Positions 1-7,167 of a stretch of 14,358 bases of DNA are shown here, piece after piece. Numbering within the stretch: the first letter of the stretch is position 1; the number at the start of each line of letters is the position of its first letter. The notes below the pieces were generated by a model. It saw only the letters and a list, made by a program, of their open reading frames with translations, searched no databases and was not told where the DNA came from. The translations under genes and the position numbers were made by a program. Source of the DNA: Cytophagales bacterium (lineage in GTDB: Bacteria; Bacteroidota; Bacteroidia; Cytophagales; Cyclobacteriaceae); the NCBI GenBank assembly GCA_020063545.1, contig JAGUUF010000297.1:1-14358 (forward strand), written 5' to 3'.

Positions 1-150
1 AAAGGTTTCACCCGAAGAATCGGTGAACAGGTATGGTTCGCCCGCATTGCTCCCGGCAGGTGAAGGCACAGGCTCAACCTTCCATGAGCTTTGTTTTGTT
101 GAACAGGCGGAGATGAGGAGTGCAAAAAACAGGAAAACAGTTTTGGGCAT
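1..150 (-). CDS. Partial lipoprotein downstream of nosY, truncated by window edge
   Basis: The first 50 codons of a gene that continues past the left edge. The ATG at 150-148 lies three bases after the nosY stop, so it is probably the next gene of the nos operon. The protein begins MPKTVFLFFALLISACSTKQ. This is a signal peptide with a lipobox (ISAC, Cys16), so an exported lipid-anchored protein is expected. The mature part starts with a Ser/Pro-rich linker and then reads GEPYLFTDSSGETF. That phrase resembles the first blade of BNR/Asp-box (sialidase-like) beta-propeller proteins, but this is recall of a pattern, not a domain match. The function cannot be assigned from 50 residues. The lipoprotein call is fairly secure; the propeller suggestion is weak. 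Confidence 0.72.
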   Translation of the reverse strand, partial: MPKTVFLFFALLISACSTKQSSWKVEPVPSPAGSNAGEPYLFTDSSGETF

Positions 151-153
151 GGG

Positions 154-927
154 CTATAAATCCTTTCGGATAAAAATACGCAAAGCGCCCCATACCGGGA
201 TGATAATCCATACGAGTAATACCAGTGACGAAAAGACGAGCCCCATGCTGCTGCCGAAAAATTCCTTGTAGAAGGCACCGGTGTACCCCATCAGGGCGGA
301 GATATCCAGTTGCAGCAGCATAAGGATGCGCGCCAGGTCAACCGGGTTAAGCGACACAAGCGCCAGCGTTACTTTTTCCAGCGGGTAATCCATAAACGTG
401 TAGATGATCCACATCAGCAGTCCATCGTAAATCAGTGAAAAGTAAAACCAGAACAGCAGGGCAATGCCGATGGCTTTGGCCTTATCGCGCGTGAGCACAG
501 ACGACAGGAAGGCCAGCGAAACAAACACCAGCGTAAGCATGGTGCCTGAATAAAGCAGCGTAATCCCGCTGGTGCCTCCCCCGTAAAAAAACATCGGCAA
601 CCCAACGCCTGCTGCAAACGCAAAGCAAAGCGAAAACGCCACTGCGAAATATTCACCCAGGAAAATCACCTTCCTGTTAACCGGTTGTGCCAGCAGCAAT
701 TCAATAAACTCGTACGAATTGAAGAAATGAATGGTACTGAACACAATGCTCACCAGCGGCACCACCATCAGCACAATGTTCATCAGGCTTAAAATTACTT
801 TACCGGTATCGGTATCCAGCTGAAACATGGCGATGGTGCTCACCAGCAAAAACAGCGTGTACAGCAGGATGAACCGTGTGCGCAGGATGTCGTAGAAAAC
901 ATATTTGATTACGCGGGTCATGGCCAT
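154..927 (-). CDS. nosY: NosY, ABC-2 type permease of the NosDFY complex
   Basis: Integral membrane subunit of the NosDFY ABC transporter, which is needed to mature the CuZ centre of nitrous oxide reductase. The protein is about 257 residues with roughly six hydrophobic segments and ends in a basic RIFIRKDL tail. A TTG at 930 is possible, but the ATG at 927-925 shares a base with the nosF stop (TGATG), the classic layout for translational coupling, and the protein then starts MAMTRVIKYVFYDI. Identity rests on the hydrophobic profile, the ABC-2 permease-like N-terminus and its place directly after nosD and nosF. A downstream lipoprotein gene starts three bases after its stop. Confidence 0.88.
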   Translation of the reverse strand: MAMTRVIKYVFYDILRTRFILLYTLFLLVSTIAMFQLDTDTGKVILSLMNIVLMVVPLVSIVFSTIHFFNSYEFIELLLAQPVNRKVIFLGEYFAVAFSLCFAFAAGVGLPMFFYGGGTSGITLLYSGTMLTLVFVSLAFLSSVLTRDKAKAIGIALLFWFYFSLIYDGLLMWIIYTFMDYPLEKVTLALVSLNPVDLARILMLLQLDISALMGYTGAFYKEFFGSSMGLVFSSLVLLVWIIIPVWGALRIFIRKDL

Positions 928-1706
928 CAATTTTTTATCCTGACACCCCCGGATCCCCCTTTGAGGGGGGACAATGGTGGGGGCTTTTCCTGTTTCTCTT
1001 GCTCCAGTCCCCGAATCATCCTGGCCATAGCTTTTCCGAGTTTGTTCTCACCGGTAATGTCTTTCAATTCTTCAATGGAATTATTGTACCGGATTCTCCC
1101 CTCCTGCAGGTACACCACTTCCGTTGCCAGGTCGTCCAAATCGCTCATAATATGCGAGGTAATGATCAGCAGGCGGCCCTCTTCCTTGGTTTTCTGAATT
1201 TTATCTTTCAGTATTTCCACCGAAACCGGGTCAAGTCCGGCCGTAGGTTCATCCAGAAAAAGTACCGGTGGCGTAAACAGAAATGCCAGCGCAGCGCTCA
1301 CCTTTTGTCGGGTGCCACCGGATAGCGTGTGCATGCGCTTGTCAAAAATCTCACGCAGCCTGAAGGCCTCCAGCAGTTCCTCATCGGGCAGGGGCGGGTT
1401 TTTGCGGATGTTGCGCATCATATCGAACAACTGCCCGATGCGCATGTTATCGGGGTAACGGCCAATCTGCGGCATGTACCCGATTTTTTCGCGATAGTGC
1501 CAATGATTTTTTACAGGCTCATTATCTACAACAATATCCCCCGAAGTGGGTATGACCATACCCAACACACTTTTGATGAGCGTGGTTTTTCCCGAACCGT
1601 TCGGCCCGATAAGCGCATACGATTTGCCCGGGCTAAAATCAACCGATACGGCATCGAGTGCCCGCAATCTGCCGAAGGTTTTTACTACGCTACGAATGGA
1701 GATCAT
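927..1706 (-). CDS. nosF: NosF, ABC transporter ATPase of the NosDFY complex
   Basis: Cytoplasmic ATPase that powers NosDFY during assembly of the NosZ copper sites. All ATPase motifs are visible: Walker A GPNGSGKT (34-41), the Q-loop glutamine (Q80, YMPQ), signature LSGG (128-131), Walker B VLFLDEP (148-154) and the H-loop histidine (H185). The ATG at 1706 lies inside the end of nosD, which it overlaps by 17 bases, and the stop overlaps the nosY start, so nosDFY is translationally coupled. The last 19 residues (from KPPPLSPLKGG onward) are low-complexity and are encoded by a C-rich dispersed repeat read in frame. The family normally ends before this tail, which is probably dispensable. Confidence 0.93.
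   Translation of the reverse strand: MISIRSVVKTFGRLRALDAVSVDFSPGKSYALIGPNGSGKTTLIKSVLGMVIPTSGDIVVDNEPVKNHWHYREKIGYMPQIGRYPDNMRIGQLFDMMRNIRKNPPLPDEELLEAFRLREIFDKRMHTLSGGTRQKVSAALAFLFTPPVLFLDEPTAGLDPVSVEILKDKIQKTKEEGRLLIITSHIMSDLDDLATEVVYLQEGRIRYNNSIEELKDITGENKLGKAMARMIRGLEQEKQEKPPPLSPLKGGSGGVRIKN
930..986. repeat. C/G-rich dispersed palindromic element forming the nosF 3' end
   Basis: A run of C and G blocks around a small palindrome (TCCCCCT-TTG-AGGGGGGA, about 955-972) lies between the normal end of nosF and nosY. It is read in frame as NosF residues 241-259 (PPPLSPLKGG...). From general knowledge, elements that encode phrases like PPLSPLKGG are scattered in large numbers through many Bacteroidota genomes, in and between genes. 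Only one clear copy lies in this window, so membership of a repeat family is inferred from the motif. Confidence 0.6.
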
Positions 1707-2937
1707 ACGGTCGCAGGCTTGGGTAATCGTCTTTCAGGTTTTCGGGTGTTACTGCCGGAAACACCTTTTCGGCCCGATCGAGCAGGAACACGAGGAAACT
1801 GCGCCACAATAATACAGCGGTAGGAATCCGCTCCACTACCATGGTGTATAAATTTACAGGCCGGTAGGGCACATCGCCAATGCCGTCTTTGTTCAGGTCG
1901 TAGCCCTGGTATTTGTCCCAGTAGTTTCCGTTTATGGTGTTGAGCACCAGTGTGCCGTTGGTGGCAAAATCGAATGTGTTGCTTTTAAAATTATTGCCGG
2001 TAAACGTGTTGCCATCGCAGCTTGCCTGCAGGCGTACTCCCCACCCATTTGACTGGAATGTGTTGCCGGTAAATTCAGTACGGCTGGTTCCTTCCATGTA
2101 AATGGCAATGGTGTTTTGAATAAACCGGTTGTTGTTCACCTTGCTGTCGCTGATGTCTTTAAGCAGCAATCCGTAAACGCTGTTACCCCAGTTTTTCTCA
2201 AACAGGTTGTGCGTCATCGTAACATTGCGGGTGTACATTACGGCCACACCTGCACCGTTTTCGCGAAAAACATTCCGGTGGTATTCATCATCATGCGAGA
2301 ACATAAAATGCAGTCCATAGCGTTGGTTGCGCGCACAGGTATTGTCTTCAATGCGCGAAGCGGTAACAAATTCAAAATAAATACCATCGCGGTGGCCGGT
2401 AACGGTATTGTTGCGGATGGTTGCACCTGTGCTTTGCCAGAGGTGAATGCCATTGCCGGTTTCATATTCGCTGCGCGAGTTTACGCTAAGGCGGTTGTTT
2501 TCGATAATGCTGTTCCGGCTGTTGGAAATATGAATGCCGAAAAACGTTTCGGCCAACTCATTGTCGCGTATAACCAGGTTATGGGCATCCATAGCGCCAA
2601 TGCCGGCCAGGTCCTTAATGCTGGAAACACCCGTGTTAATGATGCGAAAGCCGGAGATGGTTACCTGGCCGGCCGTTACTGAAAACACTTCATGCTTGTT
2701 TTCGCCTTCCACTACCGGGCGGCCCTCGCCCAGCAGCACAACCGGCTTTGTTATCAAAATATTTCCCTCGCGGTACACACCGGGTTTCACCAGAATGGTA
2801 TCGCCTGCCAATGCACGTTCAAGCGCTTGTTTAATTGATTTGATTGTACCGGCCGGACTGACAACATGTATTTTTGCCGTTGCCGTAAGCCCGGCAACGC
2901 AAAAGAGCAGCGCGATATGGAATCTGAACGGGTTCAT
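1690..2937 (-). CDS. nosD: NosD, periplasmic copper-site maturation protein
   Basis: Periplasmic right-handed beta-helix protein that works with NosF and NosY in building the CuZ cluster of NosZ. From the ATG at 2937 the protein has 415 residues and starts with a signal peptide (MNPFRFHIALLFCVAGLTATA). A TTG five codons further upstream is less likely, because the ATG places the signal peptide at the very N-terminus. The body shows the periodic Asn/Gly-rich parallel beta-helix pattern of carbohydrate-binding/CASH domains, with repeats such as IENNRLS, IRNNTVTG, IEDNTCARN, VNNNRFIQN and FTGNTFQSN. The NGNYWDKYQGYDLNKDGIGD phrase near the C-terminus is characteristic of NosD. The gene follows nosL by 27 bases and overlaps nosF by 17. 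Confidence 0.93.
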   Translation of the reverse strand: MNPFRFHIALLFCVAGLTATAKIHVVSPAGTIKSIKQALERALAGDTILVKPGVYREGNILITKPVVLLGEGRPVVEGENKHEVFSVTAGQVTISGFRIINTGVSSIKDLAGIGAMDAHNLVIRDNELAETFFGIHISNSRNSIIENNRLSVNSRSEYETGNGIHLWQSTGATIRNNTVTGHRDGIYFEFVTASRIEDNTCARNQRYGLHFMFSHDDEYHRNVFRENGAGVAVMYTRNVTMTHNLFEKNWGNSVYGLLLKDISDSKVNNNRFIQNTIAIYMEGTSRTEFTGNTFQSNGWGVRLQASCDGNTFTGNNFKSNTFDFATNGTLVLNTINGNYWDKYQGYDLNKDGIGDVPYRPVNLYTMVVERIPTAVLLWRSFLVFLLDRAEKVFPAVTPENLKDDYPSLRPYDLHS

Positions 2938-2964
2938 TTTGCGTGGCGACAAAACAACCGCAGG

Positions 2965-3402
2965 TTATTTATACTGCGTGGTGAGTTCGCCCCAGGTTAA
3001 ATAAATGCTGTTGCTCCATTGCTTTTTGAATTCATTCTTGCTTTCATCCTTTTCAAACGAGGCCACCTGGCTTGCCATGGGGCTTCGGATGTCGGGCGAT
3101 TTAATAAAAAACGCTTCATCGGCTGCAATAAGTTTACCGGGCTGGCTGTAATCAACTACCAGCCTGAAGGCCACATCACGGTCGTCCAGGTAACCGGAGT
3201 TAAGAAAGTTTACCATGCAGTTCACATCATCGAACTTAAAAACTTTGCCTTTTGTGGTAACTACTTCGGCTCCGAACTTCTTATCCATAATGGTCATCTT
3301 GCACAAGTGGCAGTTATCCTGGCCGTAGCTTATCGGTTCAGGCTTTACCGAGCATGCTGCAAGAAGGCACGAAAAAATTACCATTAGTAAACCGGTTCTC
3401 AT
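2965..3402 (-). CDS. nosL: NosL, copper chaperone lipoprotein
   Basis: Periplasmic Cu(I)-binding lipoprotein that delivers copper to NosZ. From the ATG at 3402 the protein has 145 residues: signal peptide MRTGLLMVIFSCLLAAC with the lipidated cysteine at 17, then the NosL metal motif NCHLCKMTIMD (C31, C34, M36), then the conserved FDDVNCMVNFL region. An in-frame start further upstream (3489) would put 29 extra residues before the signal peptide and overlap the preceding gene. The chosen ATG follows that gene's stop after a single base, which is typical of coupled operon genes. The order membrane protein, nosL, nosD, nosF, nosY agrees with a clade II nos cluster. Confidence 0.92.
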   Translation of the reverse strand: MRTGLLMVIFSCLLAACSVKPEPISYGQDNCHLCKMTIMDKKFGAEVVTTKGKVFKFDDVNCMVNFLNSGYLDDRDVAFRLVVDYSQPGKLIAADEAFFIKSPDIRSPMASQVASFEKDESKNEFKKQWSNSIYLTWGELTTQYK

Positions 3403-3403
3403 C

Positions 3404-3985
3404 TTACTTTTGTTTGCCGAATTTAAAAATTTCAAGAGCCAGTACGGCATACAACGCCAGGCCGATTGCCAGGAAAATCCACCCGCCAATATCTGGGCCT
3501 GAGAATGCGGTAAAGTTCAACAGCTGCTTTGTTCCGATAAGCGGTGGCTGGTAGGCCATACCGGGAACAACGATGGGTGCCGTTGGATCAAGATTATGCC
3601 CGTAGTCATATCCCCACAAGTAGAAATCCACCAGTGCAGCAATGCCGGTTGCGGTAATCAACACAACCAACGCAACCAGTATCCACCGCCTGTTTACCAG
3701 TGCCGTCAGCAATCCAAAACCCACAAGGGCCATTACGATGTACTTCATGTAACCAAATTCAGGAAACATGCTTACCTCAATGTGCTTCATGCCGATGTAG
3801 TGGTTGAGCGCGCTGATGATTTTCACATCACCCGAAATGTCGTCAATCCAGATTTTCATTTCGAGACCTTCGGGATACTGTGGCGCCCACATCAGGATTT
3901 GCCACAACGGAACATACAGCGCACTGAGCATAGCCAGTGAAGCGGCAATAATAACTATACGGGTAACCTTATTTAATTTTTTCAC
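3404..3985 (-). CDS. Conserved four-helix membrane protein between nosZ and nosL
   Basis: A 193-residue integral membrane protein. Four hydrophobic segments are visible (about 8-28, 82-97, 101-119 and 168-187). Basic residues at the N-terminus (KKLNK), between helices 2 and 3 (NRR) and at the C-terminus (KFGKQK) place both termini in the cytoplasm and two large loops in the periplasm. The first loop holds a cluster of possible copper ligands, H62, M66, H68, M73 and M80 (around NHYIGMKHIEVSMFPEFGYM). The second loop carries H130 and M143. The gene sits between nosZ and nosL, where clade II nos clusters often encode a membrane protein such as NosB. Homology to NosB cannot be shown by eye. A role in copper handling or electron transfer to NosZ is inference. 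Confidence 0.85.
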   Translation of the reverse strand: MKKLNKVTRIVIIAASLAMLSALYVPLWQILMWAPQYPEGLEMKIWIDDISGDVKIISALNHYIGMKHIEVSMFPEFGYMKYIVMALVGFGLLTALVNRRWILVALVVLITATGIAALVDFYLWGYDYGHNLDPTAPIVVPGMAYQPPLIGTKQLLNFTAFSGPDIGGWIFLAIGLALYAVLALEIFKFGKQK

Positions 3986-4006
3986 GGGACTTGAATTTTA
4001 TTTAAC

Positions 4007-4046
4007 CCCTGGCCCGTCACGCCTGTGGCGTGACGGGGGGCCAGGG
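4007..4046. repeat. Strong intercistronic hairpin between nosZ and accessory genes
   Basis: The left arm, CCCTGGCCCGTCACGCC (4007-4023), pairs completely with the right arm at 4027-4046. The loop is three bases, and the right arm has a three-base G bulge, giving a 17-bp GC-rich stem. It lies 43 bases after the nosZ stop and 21 bases before the next start. Neither strand shows a T-tract after it, so it is not a standard intrinsic terminator. It looks more like a REP-type element that could protect the nosZ mRNA end or attenuate expression of the downstream genes. Part of it (GCGTGACGGG and TCACGCCTG) recurs at 10972-10992. Confidence 0.8.
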
Positions 4047-4089
4047 CTTTCAACCTGCAAACTATGGAATAGTACTGCCGCCAGCGCCA

Positions 4090-6060
4090 CTATTTCTGGC
4101 TTGCAGTTTCTCCGGTTGAAAATTTCAATGGCGTGTTCGATCCGGCAGGCGATACACGGGCGTATCCCTGCATTTCCTGGTGCAAAGCCGAGCAGAAGTC
4201 GGTGCAGTAAAAAGGCACCACACCGGCAGCCAGCGGCTTCCACAACAGCGTTTGTGTTTCGCCCGGCATAATCAATATCTCGGCATTGGTTGCGCCTTTT
4301 ATGGCAAAGCCGTGCGGCACATCCCAATCCTGCTCCAGGTTGGTAACATGGAAGTACACATTATCGCCAACGCGGATGCCCTCAATGTTATCGGGTGTCA
4401 AGTGCGAGCGGATGGCCGTCATGTACACGTGCACATCATTGCCCTTGCGTTCAACGCGCGCCATCTTTTCACCTTTAGCGGCAAAGGGGTGCTCGTTTTG
4501 TTCAATCGGGTAAATTTTTACCGATTTATCCTTAATCAAACTGGCGGGCAATGCTTCGGCATAGTGTGGCTCACCAATAGTGGGGAAGTCGAGCAGCAAC
4601 TGCATTTTATCGCCATCAATAGAATATAACTGTGCACTTTGTGTTAGCTCGGGGCCGGTAGGCAGGTACCTATCCTTGGTGATTTTGTTATACGCAATTA
4701 CATACTTGCCGTGAGGTTTCGCAGTAGGGCCGCCCGGTACACACAAGTGACCAATGGAGTAGTACGTGGGCACGCGATCAAGAACCTGGAGCGACTGTAC
4801 GTTCCACTTTACAATTTCAGATGACACAAAGAATGACGTGTAGGCATTGCCGTTGGCATCAAATTCGGTGTGCAAAGGGCCCAGGCCGGGTTTCTTCACT
4901 TCACCGTGCAACGCTGATTCGTACTTGATAATCGGAATGCCGGCAAAGTCGCCTTCATAATCCTTATTGGCAATAGCCGTCTGGATTTTACCAAACGAGA
5001 ACACCGGCATTACAGCCGCCAACTTTCCGCTGCCTACAATGTATTCGCCTGTAGGGTCAACATCGCAGCCGTGTGGCGACTTGGGGCACGGGATGAAGTA
5101 AACAATATCAGGAAGCTCCATTACATCCAGTACCGTAACCTCATCCAGCATGGTGCTGGTAGCCGTGTGGGTTTTTTCATCGTATACATTGTGTGCATAG
5201 CGCGCCCTTTCCTTCCTTCCTTTACCGGCAGCAAGGTATTCCTCGGCTTTCTTCCAGTTCACCGCCATGATAAAATCTTTATCGTTTCGTGAGGCATTTA
5301 CTTCCAGCAAGGTGTAAGCCTGTTCGGTATTATAGCAAGAGAAAAAGAACCAGCCGTGTGACGGTCCTTTGCCTGCACGGCTCAGGTCGTAGTTAAAGCC
5401 GGGGGTACGCAACTGGAACGCAATGTTCATGCGACCGGTTTGCGGATCAACTTTGATAAAACTTATAGATCCCTTGAAGTTTTCCTTGTATGAGCTGATG
5501 GGCACATCGGTTTTGTCGCCAATCGGCACGCTGAAGCGTGTACCGGCAACAACATATTCTGTATTTTCAGTAATGAAAGGCGAAGAGTGGTTACCACCGC
5601 TGTTCGGGAGCTCTATTATTTCCTCGGTACGGAAAGTGGCTAAACTGATGCGCGCCACCCGCGGGGTATTGTTGGCATTGCCAAACACCCACCGGCCATC
5701 GTGCTCGCCTTTGGTGGTTGAGAGTGCCGGGTGGTGCAGGTCATCCCAGGGAACAAAGCCATGCGAAGTATTAAGCATGGGTTTGGTTTCCTCACTGTAT
5801 CCATACCCGCTTTCGGGGTTAACGGAAAACACCGGGATGTTACGGAATAACCGGCCGGAAGGCAGACCATACACGGCCATCTGGCCGTTAAAGCCACCGG
5901 ATACGAAATTGTAGAACTCATCGTACTGGCCCGGTGCCACATAAACTTTTGAAGCCGCATCGCCCGTGGTTACACCTGCGGGTCCCTTTGGCTTGCATCC
6001 GTTCAGCGCCAAGAGCGCCAAACCAAGGGTTATGATTAACATTAAGCGATTCTGTTTCAT
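4090..6060 (-). CDS. nosZ: NosZ, nitrous oxide reductase, clade II, predicted lipoprotein
   Basis: Terminal reductase that converts N2O to N2 in the periplasm. The protein has 656 residues. The N-terminus is a Sec-type lipoprotein signal (MKQNRLMLIITLGLALLALNGC, Cys22), not the twin-arginine signal of clade I. The seven histidines expected to hold the CuZ cluster can be assigned by motif: H109 and H110 (WDDLHHP), H158 (GNHSS), H330 (SPHGCDVD), H397 (PLHTEF), H450 (KPHGKY) and H499 (EPHYA). The C-terminal cupredoxin domain carries the CuA site: H583 (VPHGF), then C619, C623, H627 and M630 in CTDFCSALHQEM, the clade II form of the motif. The start lies 23 bases after the FAS1 gene. No ligand is missing, so the enzyme should be functional. 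Confidence 0.97.
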   Translation of the reverse strand: MKQNRLMLIITLGLALLALNGCKPKGPAGVTTGDAASKVYVAPGQYDEFYNFVSGGFNGQMAVYGLPSGRLFRNIPVFSVNPESGYGYSEETKPMLNTSHGFVPWDDLHHPALSTTKGEHDGRWVFGNANNTPRVARISLATFRTEEIIELPNSGGNHSSPFITENTEYVVAGTRFSVPIGDKTDVPISSYKENFKGSISFIKVDPQTGRMNIAFQLRTPGFNYDLSRAGKGPSHGWFFFSCYNTEQAYTLLEVNASRNDKDFIMAVNWKKAEEYLAAGKGRKERARYAHNVYDEKTHTATSTMLDEVTVLDVMELPDIVYFIPCPKSPHGCDVDPTGEYIVGSGKLAAVMPVFSFGKIQTAIANKDYEGDFAGIPIIKYESALHGEVKKPGLGPLHTEFDANGNAYTSFFVSSEIVKWNVQSLQVLDRVPTYYSIGHLCVPGGPTAKPHGKYVIAYNKITKDRYLPTGPELTQSAQLYSIDGDKMQLLLDFPTIGEPHYAEALPASLIKDKSVKIYPIEQNEHPFAAKGEKMARVERKGNDVHVYMTAIRSHLTPDNIEGIRVGDNVYFHVTNLEQDWDVPHGFAIKGATNAEILIMPGETQTLLWKPLAAGVVPFYCTDFCSALHQEMQGYARVSPAGSNTPLKFSTGETASQK

Positions 6061-6083
6061 AGATATATAGTTTTAAGGTTGAA

Positions 6084-6629
6084 TTACTTTTTTTCAGGTG
6101 GCAGGAGTACACCATCCAGCACATATACAGTGCCGTTGCTGGCGCTTACCGAGCCGATCACGTTAACCCCGTTGATGGTAATTTTTCCGTCAGCTGTTTT
6201 ATTAAGCGTTACATTCTGACCGTTTACCTGGTTAAGTACCATGCCATCGCGGATTTGATCCTCGCGGATGTTGCCAACATACACGTGGTATTCCAGGATG
6301 TTCTGAAGGGTTGCTTTATTTTCGGGCTTTACCAGGTTATCCACCGTGCCGGCAGGCAATTTGGCAAAGGCATCATCGGTTGGCGCAAACACGGTAAATG
6401 GCCCTACGTTGGAAAGTGCATCAACATAGTCGGCAGCCTGTAGTGCTGCAACCAGAGTTTTGTGTACGTTTGAGTTAACGGCAATCCGAACCACATCCGG
6501 TTTGGAGGTTTCGTCTTTCACGTTGGATTGCCCCCCGGGCAGCGGTGCGGAGGCAACTTCGGCACTTCCGGATGGCTGTTGGGTACAGGCCAGCAGAAGG
6601 ATAACAGGAAGAAAAACAAGTTTTTTCAT
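6084..6629 (-). CDS. FAS1 (fasciclin) domain lipoprotein upstream of nosZ
   Basis: A 181-residue secreted lipoprotein with a signal peptide and lipobox LLAC (Cys15). A flexible Ser/Gly/Pro-rich linker to about residue 45 is followed by one complete FAS1 domain (about 46-178). Its hallmarks are the H1 motif FTVFAPTDDAF (78-88), the central EYHV (113-116) and the H2 motif GTVYVLDGVLLP (166-177). FAS1 domains usually mediate adhesion or protein-protein contacts. The gene lies 19 bases after the cytochrome c gene and 23 bases before nosZ, so all three should share a transcript. I infer a scaffold or tether role that brings the cytochrome and NosZ together. A metal-related role is also possible, but no metal motif is visible. 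Confidence 0.9.
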   Translation of the reverse strand: MKKLVFLPVILLLACTQQPSGSAEVASAPLPGGQSNVKDETSKPDVVRIAVNSNVHKTLVAALQAADYVDALSNVGPFTVFAPTDDAFAKLPAGTVDNLVKPENKATLQNILEYHVYVGNIREDQIRDGMVLNQVNGQNVTLNKTADGKITINGVNVIGSVSASNGTVYVLDGVLLPPEKK

Positions 6630-6648
6630 ATATCGACAGATTTAAGGT

Positions 6649-7110
6649 TTATTTCTCGCCATCATTTTGCCGCATAAACTCCAGGATGTCGCGCGCATCG
6701 CCAATGGAAACGTTCTGGTTGGGCATGCGGGTCAAGCAGAGTTCGAGCAATTTTTGCGCTTCTTCGTCCTGCTCCAGCATTACATCTACATTGGTAATCA
6801 TGTTCATGATCCACTCGGGTTTGCGGATTTTTGTTACCCCCTTCCAACCCGGACCAACCACGCGCTGGTCATCCAGCCGGTGGCAGGCCTGGCATTTCAT
6901 TTCATAAATGTCTTTTCCGCGCTGAATCCGCTCCTGATCCAACGGGTTGTAGAGGGTTACATGCTTTACCTGGCCGATGCCTTTGGTGGGATCAACTACC
7001 TCTTCAACAGCACTGCTTTTCTTTTTTTCTCCCTCTTCGAACTTTGGCTTTTCGGGCGTGCAGGAAGCAAGAGCAATAAGGGTGGCTAATACAATGATTG
7101 ATTTTTCCAT
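6649..7110 (-). CDS. Monohaem cytochrome c lipoprotein, probable electron donor to NosZ
   Basis: A 153-residue class I-type cytochrome c. The signal peptide ends in LALASC (Cys17 lipidated). A charged linker (about 20-45) is followed by the haem site CQACH (73-77) and a likely axial methionine, M129, in LTRMPNQNVS. VGPGWKGV and the terminal helix DARDILEFMRQ are typical of this fold. As the first gene of the nos operon, it is the likely carrier of electrons from the menaquinol/cytochrome chain to the CuA site of NosZ, since no nosR, nosC, nosG or nosH is visible. The membrane anchor and long charged linker would let the haem domain swing between partners. Electron donation is inferred from position and family. 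Confidence 0.93.
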   Translation of the reverse strand: MEKSIIVLATLIALASCTPEKPKFEEGEKKKSSAVEEVVDPTKGIGQVKHVTLYNPLDQERIQRGKDIYEMKCQACHRLDDQRVVGPGWKGVTKIRKPEWIMNMITNVDVMLEQDEEAQKLLELCLTRMPNQNVSIGDARDILEFMRQNDGEK

Positions 7111-7154
7111 AGTTTGTAAAGATTTAATTGCTGATTTAGGGTTATTTGCCTGCC

Positions 7155-7162
7155 TAAAAGTA
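7155..7162 (-). promoter_or_regulatory. Candidate -7 element of the nos operon promoter
   Basis: On the minus strand this reads TACTTTTA, close to the Bacteroidota -7 consensus TAnnTTTG. It lies 45-52 bases upstream of the cytochrome c start codon. No TTG -33 element sits at the usual spacing, which suits a promoter that needs an activator. The CRP/FNR-like box upstream (7184-7199) is centred about 30 bases from its TA. Confidence 0.45.
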
Positions 7163-7167
7163 TAGGG

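Noticed and set aside
1329..2682. Long plus-strand reading frames opposite nosF and nosD (up to 188 codons)
   Set aside because: They are antisense to genes with clear domain motifs, lack recognisable motifs themselves and have no promoter. They are shadows of the minus-strand coding bias.
3403..3489. Upstream start that would lengthen NosL by 29 residues
   Set aside because: It would bury the lipoprotein signal peptide and overlap the preceding membrane protein. The ATG at 3402 gives a clean signal peptide one base after the previous stop.
4007..4046. Hairpin after nosZ as a standard intrinsic terminator
   Set aside because: No T-tract follows on either strand, and the downstream nos genes have no obvious promoter of their own.
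3998..4327. 109-codon minus-strand frame overlapping the nosZ 3' end and the hairpin
   Set aside because: It lies in a different frame from nosZ within the conserved CuA region, and its end runs through the palindrome. It is composition-driven.
5423..5914. 163-codon plus-strand reading frame opposite nosZ
   Set aside because: It is antisense to a part of nosZ with conserved copper ligands and has no protein-like domain pattern.
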